A stretch of DNA of 64,000 nucleotides from Herbaspirillum sp. ST 5-3 (GCF_004804275.1 NZ_STGI01000008.1:175741-239740); one strand, 5' to 3'. Counted from the first letter of the stretch, positions 36,801-45,494 are shown. Made by a program: numbers and translations. Notes: generated from the sequence alone by a model not told the origin.

Positions 36801-39800
36801 GGAAGTGACACGCGTGGCGCGCGAAGTGGGCACCGAGGGCAAGCTGGGCGGACAGGCGCAGGTGGAGGGTGCAGCCGGCACCTGGAAGGACCTGACCGAC
36901 AACGTGAACTTCATGGCGGCGAACCTGACCGCGCAGGTGCGCGGTATCGCCGGCGTGGTGACGGCGGTGGCGAACGGCGATCTGAAGAAGAAACTGACCG
37001 TGGCGGCCCGCGGCGAGATTGCGGCACTGGCCAACACCATCAATGAAATGACCGACACGCTGGCCGTGTTCGCCGACCAGGCGACCACGGTGGCGCGCGA
37101 AGTGGGCGTGGAAGGCAAACTCGGCGGCCAGGCATCGGTGCCGGGCGCCGCCGGTACCTGGAAGGACCTCACCGAAAACCTGAACCGGATGGCGGCGACT
37201 CTCACCACGCAGGTGCGTGCCATCGCGGAAGTGGCGACGGCGGTGACACGCGGTGACTTGTCGCGTTCCATCCAGGTGGAGGCGCGCGGCGAAGTGGCGG
37301 ACCTGAAGGACAACATCAATGAGATGATCCGCAACCTGAAGGAAACCACGCAGAAGAACGCGCAGCAGGACTGGTTGAAGACCAACCTGGCGCGCTTTAC
37401 CCGTCTGCTGCAGGGGCAGCGCGACCTGACGGCGGTGACGACGCTGATTCTTTCCGAGCTCGCGCCCTTGGTCTCCGCGCATCATGGCGTGTTCTACATG
37501 ATGGACTCGCAGGACCACGATGAGCGCTTGCGCATGATCGCCAGCTACGGCTACCGTTCCAGCCGCAGGTTGCCGACTTCATTCCGGCGGGGCGAGGGAC
37601 TGGTGGGACAGTGTGCGCTGGAAAAGCAGCGTATCTGGCTGACCAACGTTCCGCGCGACTACATCCAGGTATCGTCCGGCCTTGGCGCCGCGCCGCCGAA
37701 CAATATCGTGGTGCTGCCCATCCTGTTCGAACAGCAGGTGAAAGCGGTCATTGAAATCGCATCGCTCGACCGCTTTACCGAAACGCATTTGTCTTTCCTC
37801 GATCAGTTGATGGAAACCATCGGCGTCGTGCTGAACACGATCGAAGCCAACAGTCGCACTGAAAGCCTGCTGATGCAGTCCCAGTCGCTGGCGCAGGAGC
37901 TGCAACAGACCAACCTGGAGCTGGCGGAAAAAGCGCGCTTGCTGTCCGAGCAGAACATCGAGGTGGAACGCAAGAACCGCGAAGTGGAACAGGCCAAGCT
38001 GGCGCTGGAGGAAAAGGCCACGCAGCTCGCCTTGTCGTCGAAGTACAAGTCCGAGTTCCTCGCCAACATGTCGCATGAATTGCGCACGCCGCTCAACAGC
38101 CTGCTGATCCTGGCGCAGCAGCTTTCCGACAACCCGGAAGGCAACCTGACCGAACGCCAGGTCGAGTTTGCCAAGACGATTTACGGTTCGGGTAGCGACC
38201 TGCTGACTCTGATCAACGACATCCTCGACTTGTCGAAGATCGAGTCGGGCACGGTGACGCTGGAAGTCAGCGAATACCGCTTCCGCACGCTGAGCGCTTA
38301 CGTGGAGCGCACCTTCCGTCACATGGCCGAGGCCAAGCAGTTGAACTTCTCGGTCGAGCTGGCCGACAATTTGCCGACGGCGATGATGACCGATACCACG
38401 CGTCTGCAACAGATCCTGAAAAACCTGCTGTCGAACGCGTTCAAGTTCACCAGCCACGGCGAGGTATCGCTGCGCATCGGCATGGCCAACGGCGGTTGGT
38501 CGGCGGATCACCCGTATCTCAATCAGGCCGATGCCGTGCTTGCCTTCTCGGTGGCCGATACCGGCGTCGGCATCGCGGCCGACAAGCTGCAGCTGATTTT
38601 CGAAGCCTTCCAGCAAGCCGACGGCAGTACCGCGCGCAAGTACGGTGGCACCGGCCTCGGCCTTTCCATCAGCCGCGAGCTGGCGCGCTTGCTGGGCGGC
38701 GAGATCCGGGTGGAGAGCATGATCGGGGTGGGCAGTACCTTTACGCTGTTCCTCCCGCATAACCGCGCCGGCTTCGTCAATTATGACCAGTCCACGTCGC
38801 CTTCGCGCGTATCCGGCGTATCGCGCATGACGCAAGCGGCAGATGTGTCGGACGTCGACGAGTTGGATGTTTCCGCGGTGAATATCGATCCGCCGCGCCT
38901 GCCATACGAAGCTTCGCCGGACGACCGGGCTCTCATTGCGCCGGGCGATCCGTCGGTGCTGATCGTGGAGGACGACACGCGCTTTGCCGGCATATTGCTC
39001 GACCACGCGCGCGAGAAGAATTTCAAGGGCATCGTTACCCATCAAGGGGATTCCGCACTCACGCTTGCACGCGATTACCTGCCGGCGGCAATCTTGCTCG
39101 ATATCGATTTGCCGGACATTGACGGCTTTACGGTGCTTGAGCGTCTCAAGCGCGATCCATCGACACGCCATATCCCGGTGCATGTATTGACCAACCTGAA
39201 GGAGCGTGAGCGCGTATTGCGACAGGGAGCGATCTCGTATCTGCACAAGCCGGTGAGCCTCGACAGACTGCAGGAAGAATTCACGCGCATTCAGCAATTC
39301 CTGATGCGCGGGAAGTCGAGCCTGCTGGTGGTGGAGGACGATGTGCTGCAGCAGGGCGCCATCGTCGATCTGATCGGCAGCAACGACGTGCACATCGTTG
39401 CCGTCGGAAGCGGCAAGGAAGCGCTCGACGCATTGCATTCCACGCACTTCGACTGCATGGTGCTGGATCTCACGCTGCCGGACATCAACGGCTTTGAACT
39501 GCTCGACAAGATCGGTGACGATGCCGCCTTGCGCGACCTGCCGGTCGTCGTCTACACCGCCAAGGATCTGACGCGCAAGGAGGTCACGCGCCTGAAGCGC
39601 ATCGCCAAGACGATTGTGGTCAAGGATGCGCGTTCTCCCGAGCGCTTGCTGGATGAAACGGCCCTGTTCCTGCATCGTTCGCCGACCAGCCTGCCGGAGC
39701 TGCAACGCCGCATGCTGGAAGACATCCAGGTGGCCGATGGCGGTTTGGCCGGGCGCACGGTGCTGATCGTGGATGACGACTTGCGCAATATTTTCGCGCT

Positions 39801-40119
39801 GAGTTCGGTGCTGGAGCGTCAGCAGATGAAAGTGCTGTTCGCCGAGAACGGCAAGGATGGCATCGAAGTGCTGGAAAAGGATCCGAGCATTGAAATCGTC
39901 CTGATGGACATCATGATGCCGGAAATGGACGGATACGACACGATGCGCGTGATTCGTTCCATCCCCAAGTTCAAGTCGCTGCCGATCATTACCCTGACCG
40001 CGAAAGCGATGAAGGGCGACCGCGATAAATGCCTGGCTGCCGGCGCATCGGATTACATCACCAAGCCGGTAGACGTGGTGCAACTGCTGTCTCTGATGCG
40101 CGTATGGCTGCATCAGTAG
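33850..40119 (+). CDS. Giant soluble poly-HAMP hybrid histidine kinase with three receivers
   Basis: 2089-residue cytoplasmic hybrid kinase without membrane segments. Residues about 10-160: diverged HAMP units; then a tandem array of 92-residue HAMP-type units (about 145-1170); a GAF domain (about 1185-1330, [21 protein letters not shown]); a coiled coil; HisKA with His1409 in [15 protein letters not shown]; ATPase domain with N-box Asn1529, DTGVGI (Asp1570) and [10 protein letters not shown]; then three receivers with phosphoacceptors Asp1751, Asp1873 and Asp2020. Poly-HAMP kinases of this architecture resemble the fungal group III (Nik1/Os-1) enzymes and sense osmotic or other stress. Start ATG 33850 has GGAG eight bases before; GTG 33820 is a poorer choice. 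It ends 16 bases inside the CheR-like gene. Confidence 0.95.
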   Translation: MDLTMSLHDEVDAKLLLGVLTALKKGDFTVRLPSDWTGLAGKIADTLNDIMETNEQLTEEITEVSRVVGREGRLTQRAAVPSVAGGWSTIVKSVNTLIDDLVRPTTEMARVIGAVAKGDLSQTMALDVDGRPLKGQFLRAAATANTMVDQLSSFASEVTRVAREVGTEGKLGGQANVPGVAGTWKDLTDSVNSMAGNLTSQVRNIADVTTAVANGDLSKKITVDVRGEILQLKDTINTMVDQLRSFASEVTRVAREVGTEGKLGGQAYVPGVGGTWKDLTDNVNFMASNLTGQVRNIAEVTTAVANGDLSKKITADAKGEILQLKDTINVMVDQLSSFASEVTRVAREVGTEGKLGGQAQVKGVAGTWKDLTDSVNSMAGNLTSQVRNIADVTTAVATGDLSKKITVDVKGEILELKNTINTMVDQLSSFASEVTRVAREVGTEGKLGGQAQVKGVGGTWKDLTDNVNFMASNLTGQVRNIAEVTTAVARGDLSKKITVDVKGEILELKDTINVMVDQLSSFASEVTRVAREVGTEGKLGGQANVPGVAGTWKDLTDSVNSMAGNLTSQVRNIADVTTAVANGDLSKKITADAKGEILELKNTINVMVDQLNSFASEVTRVAREVGTEGKLGGQANVPGVAGTWKDLTDSVNSMAGNLTSQVRNIADVTTAVANGDLSKKITVDVRGEIFELKNTINVMVDQLNSFASEVTRVAREVGTEGKLGGQAQVKGVGGTWKDLTDNVNFMASNLTGQVRNIAEVTTAVARGDLSKKITVDVKGEILELKNTINVMVDQLSSFASEVTRVAREVGTEGKLGGQANVPGVAGTWKDLTDSVNSMAGNLTSQVRNIADVTTAVANGDLSKKITVDVRGEILQLKDTINTMVDQLRSFASEVTRVAREVGTEGRLGGQANVPGASGTWKDLTDNVNFMASNLTGQVRNIAEVTTAVARGDLSKKITVDVKGEILELKDTINVMVDQLSSFASEVTRVAREVGTEGKLGGQAQVEGAAGTWKDLTDNVNFMAANLTAQVRGIAGVVTAVANGDLKKKLTVAARGEIAALANTINEMTDTLAVFADQATTVAREVGVEGKLGGQASVPGAAGTWKDLTENLNRMAATLTTQVRAIAEVATAVTRGDLSRSIQVEARGEVADLKDNINEMIRNLKETTQKNAQQDWLKTNLARFTRLLQGQRDLTAVTTLILSELAPLVSAHHGVFYMMDSQDHDERLRMIASYGYRSSRRLPTSFRRGEGLVGQCALEKQRIWLTNVPRDYIQVSSGLGAAPPNNIVVLPILFEQQVKAVIEIASLDRFTETHLSFLDQLMETIGVVLNTIEANSRTESLLMQSQSLAQELQQTNLELAEKARLLSEQNIEVERKNREVEQAKLALEEKATQLALSSKYKSEFLANMSHELRTPLNSLLILAQQLSDNPEGNLTERQVEFAKTIYGSGSDLLTLINDILDLSKIESGTVTLEVSEYRFRTLSAYVERTFRHMAEAKQLNFSVELADNLPTAMMTDTTRLQQILKNLLSNAFKFTSHGEVSLRIGMANGGWSADHPYLNQADAVLAFSVADTGVGIAADKLQLIFEAFQQADGSTARKYGGTGLGLSISRELARLLGGEIRVESMIGVGSTFTLFLPHNRAGFVNYDQSTSPSRVSGVSRMTQAADVSDVDELDVSAVNIDPPRLPYEASPDDRALIAPGDPSVLIVEDDTRFAGILLDHAREKNFKGIVTHQGDSALTLARDYLPAAILLDIDLPDIDGFTVLERLKRDPSTRHIPVHVLTNLKERERVLRQGAISYLHKPVSLDRLQEEFTRIQQFLMRGKSSLLVVEDDVLQQGAIVDLIGSNDVHIVAVGSGKEALDALHSTHFDCMVLDLTLPDINGFELLDKIGDDAALRDLPVVVYTAKDLTRKEVTRLKRIAKTIVVKDARSPERLLDETALFLHRSPTSLPELQRRMLEDIQVADGGLAGRTVLIVDDDLRNIFALSSVLERQQMKVLFAENGKDGIEVLEKDPSIEIVLMDIMMPEMDGYDTMRVIRSIPKFKSLPIITLTAKAMKGDRDKCLAAGASDYITKPVDVVQLLSLMRVWLHQ
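34285..37320 (+). repeat. Tandem array of 276-bp units inside the poly-HAMP kinase gene
   Basis: Eleven units of exactly 276 bp (92 codons). The word GAAGTGGGYACCGAGGGCAAG or a close variant recurs at 34339, 34615, 34891 and so on to 37099 with no length change. Units 1-10 are nearly identical in DNA; unit 11 and the flanking units are diverged. Two protein subtypes occur: A ([19 protein letters not shown]) and B ([19 protein letters not shown]), in the order A B A B A A B A B B' C. Borders are approximate. The near-identity over codon third positions points to recent unit duplication or gene conversion. Confidence 0.93.
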
Positions 40120-40955
40120 AAGCCCTGGCGGCCCGCGTGGAGTCGATCGAGGATCTCGAGACGGACCTCTTGCTCGAAGGCGTTTTCCGACGCTTCGGGC
40201 ACGACTTCCGAGGCTACCGGCGCGCGGCCCTTCAACGCAAATTGCACGCCCTGATGCAAAGGCTTGGCGTCCAGACTGTGTCTGCGCTCCAGGAGCGCGT
40301 GATGCATGAGGAGGGGGCGGCGGACAGCTTGCTGCGCGAACTGAGCGCGCGCTCTGCGGGCTTGCTCGACGATCCGGGCTATCTGCATGCATTGCGGGCA
40401 GCGCTGGTGCCTTTGCTCCGCTCGTGCGCTTCACCCAGAATATGGATCGCGGAATGCTTGTCCGCCGAGGATGCCTGCGCGCTGTCGGTTCTTCTGGCCG
40501 ACGAAGATCTCCTGGAGAAGACGCAGATATTTGCGACGGCCGAAAACGAATCGCTGGTGCAGGAAGCGAGCAGCGGACGGTTCGCGATCAACCGCCTGGA
40601 GGAATATGCGGAGAGCTATCGCAAGAGCGGCGGCAAGTCGGACTTGCGCGGTTACTGTCGTGAAGAAGACGGGCAAGCCGTCTTCAGTGACACATTGCGC
40701 AGCAATATCACCTGGGCGCAGTATAGTCTTGCCACCAATGCGTCGTTCAATGAATTCCAGCTGATTATCTGCAGGCAGGCGCTGGCCGATTTTGGCACCA
40801 TGTTGCGCGGTCGCGCGCTACAGCTCTTTTACGACAGCATGCCGCTGTTCGGAATCCTGAGTGTCGACGCGGATGGCGGGCTGGATGCCGCGCACTTGAC
40901 GTCGCGCTACAAGGCGATCGCGCCGGAGCAGGGGCTTTATCGGCGTGTGGTCTGA
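40104..40955 (+). CDS. CheR-like protein with degenerate SAM-binding motif
   Basis: 283-residue protein similar to CheR, the SAM-dependent glutamate methyltransferase of chemoreceptors. The N-terminal helical part ([33 protein letters not shown]) is well kept. The SAM-binding loop, normally RIWSAGCSTGEEPYS, reads [15 protein letters not shown] (residues 112-126): the GCSTGEE core became ECLSAED. The later conserved CRNVLIYF reads CRQALADF, and the usual NVTEFFRD is SAGLLDD. So methyltransferase activity is doubtful. The ATG 40104 overlaps the end of the kinase gene by 16 bases, which implies coupled translation. No CheB gene follows. It may be an adaptor that binds kinase pentapeptides or a regulator. 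Confidence 0.82.
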   Translation: MAASVEALAARVESIEDLETDLLLEGVFRRFGHDFRGYRRAALQRKLHALMQRLGVQTVSALQERVMHEEGAADSLLRELSARSAGLLDDPGYLHALRAALVPLLRSCASPRIWIAECLSAEDACALSVLLADEDLLEKTQIFATAENESLVQEASSGRFAINRLEEYAESYRKSGGKSDLRGYCREEDGQAVFSDTLRSNITWAQYSLATNASFNEFQLIICRQALADFGTMLRGRALQLFYDSMPLFGILSVDADGGLDAAHLTSRYKAIAPEQGLYRRVV

Positions 40956-41030
40956 CTGACCGATGAAATACGGAGGCGAGGCTGGCTCCCCCCGGTTCTT
41001 TGTGGGCTTGTCAACAGCGCGAAGCGGGCT

Positions 41031-41822
41031 TCAGGCCGCCGCGCCTTCCGGTACGTAACCGAGTACGGCGGAAATCTGGTTCGCAGTGGTGATCAGATCT
41101 TCCACCCATTCTTCCTGCAGACGATCGGCCGGTGCGGAAATCGACAGGCCGGCAATCAGTTTGCCGGAGTCGTCATAGATGCCGGCTGCGATGCAGCGAA
41201 CGCCGAGTTCCAGCTCCTCGTTGTCGCGCGCAAAACCGCGTGCACGCACGAGGCTCAATTCCCGTTCCAGTTTTGCAAGATCGGTAATCGAGTTCTTGTT
41301 ATGACCGGCCAGGCCGGTGCGCGTCGCATAGGAGCGAACCAGCTTGGGGTCGTCGATCGACAGGAACAGCTTGCCGGTCGATGTCAGGTGCAGGGGAGCG
41401 CGGCCGCCGATCGCGCGAACCACCTGCATGCCCGAGCGTTCCGAAAAGGCGCGGTCGATGTACACGATTTCGTCGCCCTGTCGAACGGACAGATTGACCG
41501 TCTGATGCGTCTTGCGGTGCAGGGCGCGCATGAAATCGAGCGCCGCTTCGCGCACGTTCAGGCGGCTCTTGACGATGTTTCCCAGTTCCAGCAGTCGCAT
41601 GCCGAGGCGATATGAACCGGCCTCGGCGCGATCGACAAAGCGTTTGACCACCAGGTCATTCAAAATGCGATGGGCGGTTGAGGGGTGCAACCCTGTGACG
41701 CTGGAGAGTTCCTTCAGGCTGACCGGATCCGGATACTGCGCGAGCGCATCCAGAAGCGAAATCATGCGCTCGATCACCTGGATCGAAATTTGACTGTTCT
41801 CGGATGGTTGTTCAGGTTTCAT
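41031..41822 (-). CDS. IclR family transcriptional regulator
   Basis: 263-residue regulator. Winged helix-turn-helix at about residues 15-80 (ISLLDALAQYPDPVSLKELSSVTGLHPSTAHRILNDL), followed by the IclR effector domain (residues 90-255) with the RQGDEIVYIDR and GGRAPLHLTSTGKLFL blocks. The start ATG 41822 is preferred to TTG 41843 upstream. It is divergent from lutAB with a 172-bp shared region that contains a palindrome, so it probably regulates the lactate oxidation genes; LldR/LutR-type regulators in other bacteria are usually of the GntR family, so an IclR regulator here is a less common choice (inference). Confidence 0.9.
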   Translation of the reverse strand: MKPEQPSENSQISIQVIERMISLLDALAQYPDPVSLKELSSVTGLHPSTAHRILNDLVVKRFVDRAEAGSYRLGMRLLELGNIVKSRLNVREAALDFMRALHRKTHQTVNLSVRQGDEIVYIDRAFSERSGMQVVRAIGGRAPLHLTSTGKLFLSIDDPKLVRSYATRTGLAGHNKNSITDLAKLERELSLVRARGFARDNEELELGVRCIAAGIYDDSGKLIAGLSISAPADRLQEEWVEDLITTANQISAVLGYVPEGAAA

Positions 41823-41842
41823 ATCGGGCTTGGTGCGTTGCA

Positions 41843-41856
41843 ATAAGATATCTTAT
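41843..41856. promoter_or_regulatory. Perfect 14-bp palindrome, candidate IclR operator
   Basis: ATAAGATATCTTAT is its own reverse complement and stands 21 bases upstream of the iclR start, about 139 bases before lutA. IclR-family regulators bind short palindromes in their own divergent intergenic region, so this is the natural operator candidate. Confidence 0.45.
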
Positions 41857-41994
41857 ACCACATTGTGAAAAAATGAAAAAGTCGTGCAAAAAATTTTGGG
41901 GACCAAGCTCGAATTTATTTCATCCGTATTCGTCGTTTATTTTCTTTCCGGTCACGTCATAATGAGAGCCATGCCAACCTGAGGAGACAGCGTC

Positions 41995-42729
41995 ATGCGC
42001 GTCGGATTTTTTCATACTTGCCTGATTGACATGATGCGTCCGGAAATCGGTTTTTCGGTGCTCAAACTATTGGAAGCGGCCGGCTGTGAAGTCGTCGTGC
42101 CGGAATCGCAAACCTGCTGCGGCCAACCAGGCTACAGTTCGGGCGACCGCAAGGCCGCGCGCGCGCTGGCAGAGAAATTCGTCGAGGAGTTTGAACAATT
42201 CGACTATGTCGTTATTCCGTCAGGTTCCTGCGGAGGCAACGTCAAGGTGCACTATCTTGACCTGTTTTCGGACGATCCTGCCTGGCTGAAACGAATGCAG
42301 CGCCTGGCGCCGCGTGTTTATGAGCTGACCGATTTCCTGTGCAACGTTGTCAAGCTTGAAAAGCTTCCCGGCGAAGGCAAATGCAGCATCAAGGGCAAGG
42401 TGACCTATCACGATTCCTGTTGCGGCTTGCGCGAACTGGGTGTTGAAAAACAGCCGCGCGCGCTGCTCGAAAAGGTCGGCGTGGAAGTCACGGAAATGAA
42501 AGACCACCGTCAGTGCTGCGGCTTTGGCGGTTCCTTTGCCATCAAATACGGCAACATTTCCTCGGCCATCGTCGACGAGAAATGCGAAAACATCCATGAA
42601 TCGGGTGCGGAAGCGGTAGTCCTGGGCGACCTTGGCTGCATGTTGAATATCGAAGGCCGACTGCGCCGCACCGGGGATGACAAAACGAAGGTGCTGCACG
42701 TCGCGCAAGTCCTGGCAGGAGACGCGTAA
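41995..42729 (+). CDS. lutA: LutA: (Fe-S)-binding subunit of lactate oxidation complex
   Basis: 244-residue protein of the LutA/YkgE family. It has two cysteine-rich CCG domains: the N-terminal TCCGQPGYSSG with PSGSCGGNV, and the C-terminal DSCCGLRELG and CCGFGGSFAIKYGNIS. With LutB and LutC it oxidises L-lactate to pyruvate and feeds electrons into respiration. Start ATG 41995 after GAGGAGACAGCGTC. Its TAA overlaps the ATG of lutB (TAATG), a sign of translational coupling. Third partner lutC is 23 kb upstream. Confidence 0.95.
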   Translation: MRVGFFHTCLIDMMRPEIGFSVLKLLEAAGCEVVVPESQTCCGQPGYSSGDRKAARALAEKFVEEFEQFDYVVIPSGSCGGNVKVHYLDLFSDDPAWLKRMQRLAPRVYELTDFLCNVVKLEKLPGEGKCSIKGKVTYHDSCCGLRELGVEKQPRALLEKVGVEVTEMKDHRQCCGFGGSFAIKYGNISSAIVDEKCENIHESGAEAVVLGDLGCMLNIEGRLRRTGDDKTKVLHVAQVLAGDA

Positions 42730-44135
42730 TGCAGATTCAATCGATGCACTTCAAGGCCCGTGTCGGTGAAAAACTGGCCGACAAGCGCTTGCAGCAAAAC
42801 CTGAAAAAACTTTCCACCAAATTCGTCACCGGGCGCGCATCCGCGATCACCGAACTCGATGACTTCGAAGGCACGCGCGATGCAGCCATCGAACGTCGCA
42901 TGCGTGCCATCGAAAACCTCGACGTATGGCTGGAAACCTTCGAAACCGAGGCCACGCGCCGCGGAGCGACCGTGCTGTTCGCGGAGAGCGCGGAAGAGGC
43001 CTCGCGCCTGGTAGTCGAGATCGCAAAGAAGCACGGCGTCAAGAAGGCGACCAAGTCGAAGTCGATGGTGTCGGAAGAAATGGCGCTCAACCATGCGCTG
43101 GAAGCAGCCGGCGTGCAGGCGATTGAAACCGATCTCGGCGAATACATCCTGCAAATCAACAACAACGAAGCGCCGTCGCACATCATCGCGCCGGTCGTGC
43201 ACAAGGACAAGGAAGAGATTTCCGACCTGTTTGCCCGCGTGCACAAGAGGCCGCGTCTGACCGACATCCCCGAGATGACGCGCGAGGCGCGGGAAATGCT
43301 GCGCCCGCAGTTTCTTTCGGCCGACATGGGCATCACCGGCGGCAATTTCCTGATTGCCGAAACTGGGTCGGTGGCGATTGTCACCAACGAAGGCAACGAG
43401 GGCATGTGCACCATCCTGCCGCCCAAGGTGCATGTGGTGGTCACCGGTATCGAAAAGGTGCTGCCGACGCTGGAAGATTTCGCGACCGTGATGCGTTTGT
43501 TGCCGCGCTCGGCAACCGGCCAGTCGATTTCGAACTATGTCTCGTTGCTGACCGGCCCGAAACGCGAAGGCGACGTCGACGGTCCGCAGCACATGTATTA
43601 CGTCCTGGTCGATGGCGGCCGTACCGGACTGGTGGGCACCGAGTTCCAGGAAATGCTTCGCTGCATACGGTGCGGCGCCTGCATGAATCACTGCCCGGTG
43701 TATCAGAAAATCGGCGGGCACAGCTACGGCTGGGTGTATCCAGGGCCGATGGGCAGCGTGCTCACGCCTTCCTATGCGGGCATTGAAAACGCTCTCGACC
43801 TGCCGCAGGCATCCACGCTGTGCGGCGAATGCCATGTCGTCTGCCCTGTTAAAATCCCACTGCCCGATTTGCTGCGCAAGTTGCGTGAAAAGCAGGTCGA
43901 CGAGCACTTGCGCCCCGGATCGGAGCGCCTCGGCTTGATGATCTGGGCCTTTGTCGCCAAGCGGCCGGCCTTGTATCGACTCGCAACCAGAATCGGTGTA
44001 CGCTTCATGCGCTTCATGGCTGGCGGCAAGAAGACGATTTCGAAGCTTCCAGGTGCCAGCGGCTGGACCGATTACCGCGAGATGCCCGCGCCGTCCGGCA
44101 AGACATTCCGCGAGTTATATAAAGAACGAAGATGA
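42729..44135 (+). CDS. lutB: LutB: iron-sulfur subunit of lactate oxidation complex
   Basis: 468-residue protein of the LutB/YkgF family. N-terminal LUD domain (about residues 60-300; SEEMALNHALEAAGVQAIETDLGEYILQ, GNFLIAETGSVAIVTNEGNEG) followed by two [4Fe-4S] sites, CIRCGACMNHCPVY and LCGECHVVCPVKIPL. The C-terminal part with ERLGLMIWAFVAKRPALYRLA is usual for the family. The start ATG 42729 overlaps the lutA stop. Its TGA overlaps the dgkA ATG (ATGA). A terminator-like hairpin starts 33 bases after the stop, inside dgkA. Confidence 0.95.
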   Translation: MQIQSMHFKARVGEKLADKRLQQNLKKLSTKFVTGRASAITELDDFEGTRDAAIERRMRAIENLDVWLETFETEATRRGATVLFAESAEEASRLVVEIAKKHGVKKATKSKSMVSEEMALNHALEAAGVQAIETDLGEYILQINNNEAPSHIIAPVVHKDKEEISDLFARVHKRPRLTDIPEMTREAREMLRPQFLSADMGITGGNFLIAETGSVAIVTNEGNEGMCTILPPKVHVVVTGIEKVLPTLEDFATVMRLLPRSATGQSISNYVSLLTGPKREGDVDGPQHMYYVLVDGGRTGLVGTEFQEMLRCIRCGACMNHCPVYQKIGGHSYGWVYPGPMGSVLTPSYAGIENALDLPQASTLCGECHVVCPVKIPLPDLLRKLREKQVDEHLRPGSERLGLMIWAFVAKRPALYRLATRIGVRFMRFMAGGKKTISKLPGASGWTDYREMPAPSGKTFRELYKERR

Positions 44136-44527
44136 CAGGACATCACCAAACCAGCGAATTCAAGAGCAAGAGCGGCGTAAAGCGAATTTACGCCGCTCTT
44201 TTGTATTCGATGCATGGATTCAGGACCGCATGGCGAAGCGAGCACGCGTTCCGCCAGGAACTCATGCTCGTGGTTCCCGGTGTTGTGATTGCATTGCTGC
44301 TGCCGCTGCCGGCCTTGCAGAAGCTTGCCCTGATTGCCGTGCTGATCCTGGTGTTGATCGTTGAGTTGCTCAATTCGGCGATCGAGGCAGTGGTCGACCG
44401 CGTTTCATTCGAACATCATCCCTTGTCAAAGAACGCAAAGGACTTTGGCAGTGCGGCGGTGTTTCTTGCATTGGCGCTCGCCGGCGTGACGTGGGCGGTG
44501 ATCGTGCTGCCCTTGTTTGCACGATAA
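44132..44527 (+). CDS. dgkA: Diacylglycerol kinase (prokaryotic, DgkA)
   Basis: 131-residue integral membrane kinase that recycles diacylglycerol to phosphatidic acid. Signature block IVELLNSAIEAVVDRV (residues 77-92, with the catalytic Glu/Asn) and KNAKDFGSAAVFLAL; the N-terminal VKRIYAALLYSMHGFRTAWRSEHAFRQE matches the amphipathic helix of E. coli DgkA. Three hydrophobic helices follow. ATG 44132 overlaps the lutB TGA, so it begins as a coupled gene. Residues about 13-23 are encoded by a perfect 14-bp hairpin with a T-run (44168-44206), a terminator-like structure within the coding sequence. Confidence 0.93.
   Translation: MTGHHQTSEFKSKSGVKRIYAALLYSMHGFRTAWRSEHAFRQELMLVVPGVVIALLLPLPALQKLALIAVLILVLIVELLNSAIEAVVDRVSFEHHPLSKNAKDFGSAAVFLALALAGVTWAVIVLPLFAR
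44168..44206 (+). terminator. Perfect terminator-like hairpin inside dgkA
   Basis: AAGAGCGGCGTAAA (44168-44181) pairs without mismatch with TTTACGCCGCTCTT (44187-44200); five-base loop GCGAA; then TTGTATT. This is a strong intrinsic-terminator form for the lutAB transcript, but it lies in the conserved first part of dgkA. It may attenuate dgkA expression relative to lutAB; translation through it would open it. Confidence 0.7.
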
Positions 44528-44542
44528 CAGGAGGAATACGGA

Positions 44543-44599
44543 ATGGGACCATTCGCACTAACACCTGAAGCCTGTGAAACGGACCGACGACGCGCATGA
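44543..44599 (+). CDS. 18-codon leader ORF coupled to DUF1294 gene
   Basis: ATG 44543 stands 8 bases after a perfect AGGAGG. The frame reads MGPFALTPEACETDRRRA and ends at TGA 44597-44599, which overlaps the next gene's ATG as ATGA. The DUF1294 gene itself has no ribosome-binding site, so its translation probably depends on ribosomes ending here. The peptide resembles nothing I know; it may have only a translational role. It could also be the remnant of a longer N-terminus lost by frameshift. Confidence 0.6.
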   Translation: MGPFALTPEACETDRRRA

Positions 44600-44958
44600 T
44601 TTTCGCCGCATCCTTCTTCGCAGTGATGCTCGCGGCTGTCGTTTCGGACAAGTTGCCGTCGTTCGTGCTGATCGCCTATTTCGCCATGAGCATGGCGACC
44701 TTTGTCGTGTATGCCGTCGACAAATCGGCGGCCCAGCGGAACCAGTGGCGCACCAGCGAGCGTACGCTCCACCTGTTCGGCCTGGCGGGCGGCTGGCCGG
44801 GCGCGATGATCGCGCAAGGCTTGTTCCGCCACAAATCGGCAAAGCGATCGTTCCGGAGCATTTTCTGGCTGACGGTCGTTCTCAATTGCGCCGCGCTCTC
44901 CATCTATCTCCTGCCCGATATCGCGGGCACGGCAAAGTTCCTCTTCAATACATTCTGA
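44596..44958 (+). CDS. DUF1294 family membrane protein
   Basis: 120-residue membrane protein of the DUF1294 family. Three to four hydrophobic helices (MIFAASFFAVMLAAVVSD, FVLIAYFAMSMATFVVYAVD, IFWLTVVLNCAALSIYLL) and the family signature VYAVDKSAAQRNQWRTSERTLHLFGLAGGWPGAMIAQGLFRHKSAKRSF. Many family members carry an N-terminal cold-shock domain; this one is the short form. In-frame stop at 44575 prevents a longer start. Start ATG 44596 overlaps the stop of the 18-codon leader. Function unknown; it follows dgkA. Confidence 0.87.
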   Translation: MIFAASFFAVMLAAVVSDKLPSFVLIAYFAMSMATFVVYAVDKSAAQRNQWRTSERTLHLFGLAGGWPGAMIAQGLFRHKSAKRSFRSIFWLTVVLNCAALSIYLLPDIAGTAKFLFNTF

Positions 44959-44984
44959 GGTGGAATGAACGCGGCGCGCGAGCT

Positions 44985-45494
44985 TCAGTGTTCGCTCGGT
45001 TCGCTCTTCTCGGATTCCGCTACACCCAGCTTCACACTGCCGTCGGGCTGTGGCACTTCAAGCGGCTTGACCTCCACCGGGGCAACGCCTTCTTCCTTGA
45101 TGCCCAGCTTCTCGGCGGTTTTCGGCGACAGGTCGACGATGCGGCCATCCACATAGGGACCGCGATCGCGGATCTCGACGACGTCGCTCTTGCCGTTTTC
45201 CAGGTTGGTGACTTTCGCCTTGGTGCCTAGCGGCAGTGTCTTGCTGGCGGCCACATTCGATTGCGGATTCATCGGCGTGCCGTCGGCCATCTTTTTGCCG
45301 TGGAATTTCTTCGCGTAGTACGAGGCTTTGCCACGGCGTGCCTTGCCCGAATGGTCGATACTCGATTTCTTTGAAGCTTGTTTTGCCGCTGGCTTGGCGT
45401 CGGGTGAGGGCGTTTGCTGCGCGCTTGCGACGGTGCTGCAGAAAGAGAGCGCAGCCAAGGTAATCAACAATTTGTTCTTGTTTGCAAATCCCAT
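44985..45494 (-). CDS. rlpA: RlpA-like septal ring lytic transglycosylase
   Basis: 169-residue secreted protein with a signal peptide (MGFANKNKLLITLAALSFCSTVASAQQ; the cysteine is before the cleavage site, not an obvious lipobox), a Lys/Ala-rich linker and a double-psi beta-barrel domain (RRGKASYYAKKFHGKKMADGTPMNP ... NLENGKSDVVEIRDRGPYVDGRIVDLSPKTAEKLG). RlpA proteins cut peptidoglycan strands lacking stem peptides at the septum. The SPOR domain of many RlpAs is missing. Start ATG 45494 with CGGAGACACGCA upstream. Convergent with DUF1294. Confidence 0.9.
   Translation of the reverse strand: MGFANKNKLLITLAALSFCSTVASAQQTPSPDAKPAAKQASKKSSIDHSGKARRGKASYYAKKFHGKKMADGTPMNPQSNVAASKTLPLGTKAKVTNLENGKSDVVEIRDRGPYVDGRIVDLSPKTAEKLGIKEEGVAPVEVKPLEVPQPDGSVKLGVAESEKSEPSEH

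Noticed and set aside
34285..37320. Regular repeats that could be mistaken for a CRISPR array
   Set aside because: Units are 276 bp, coding, contiguous and without unique spacers.
37579..40434. 951-residue open frame antisense to the kinase C-terminus
   Set aside because: Results from high GC and codon bias on the opposite strand; the forward frame has clear kinase and receiver domains.
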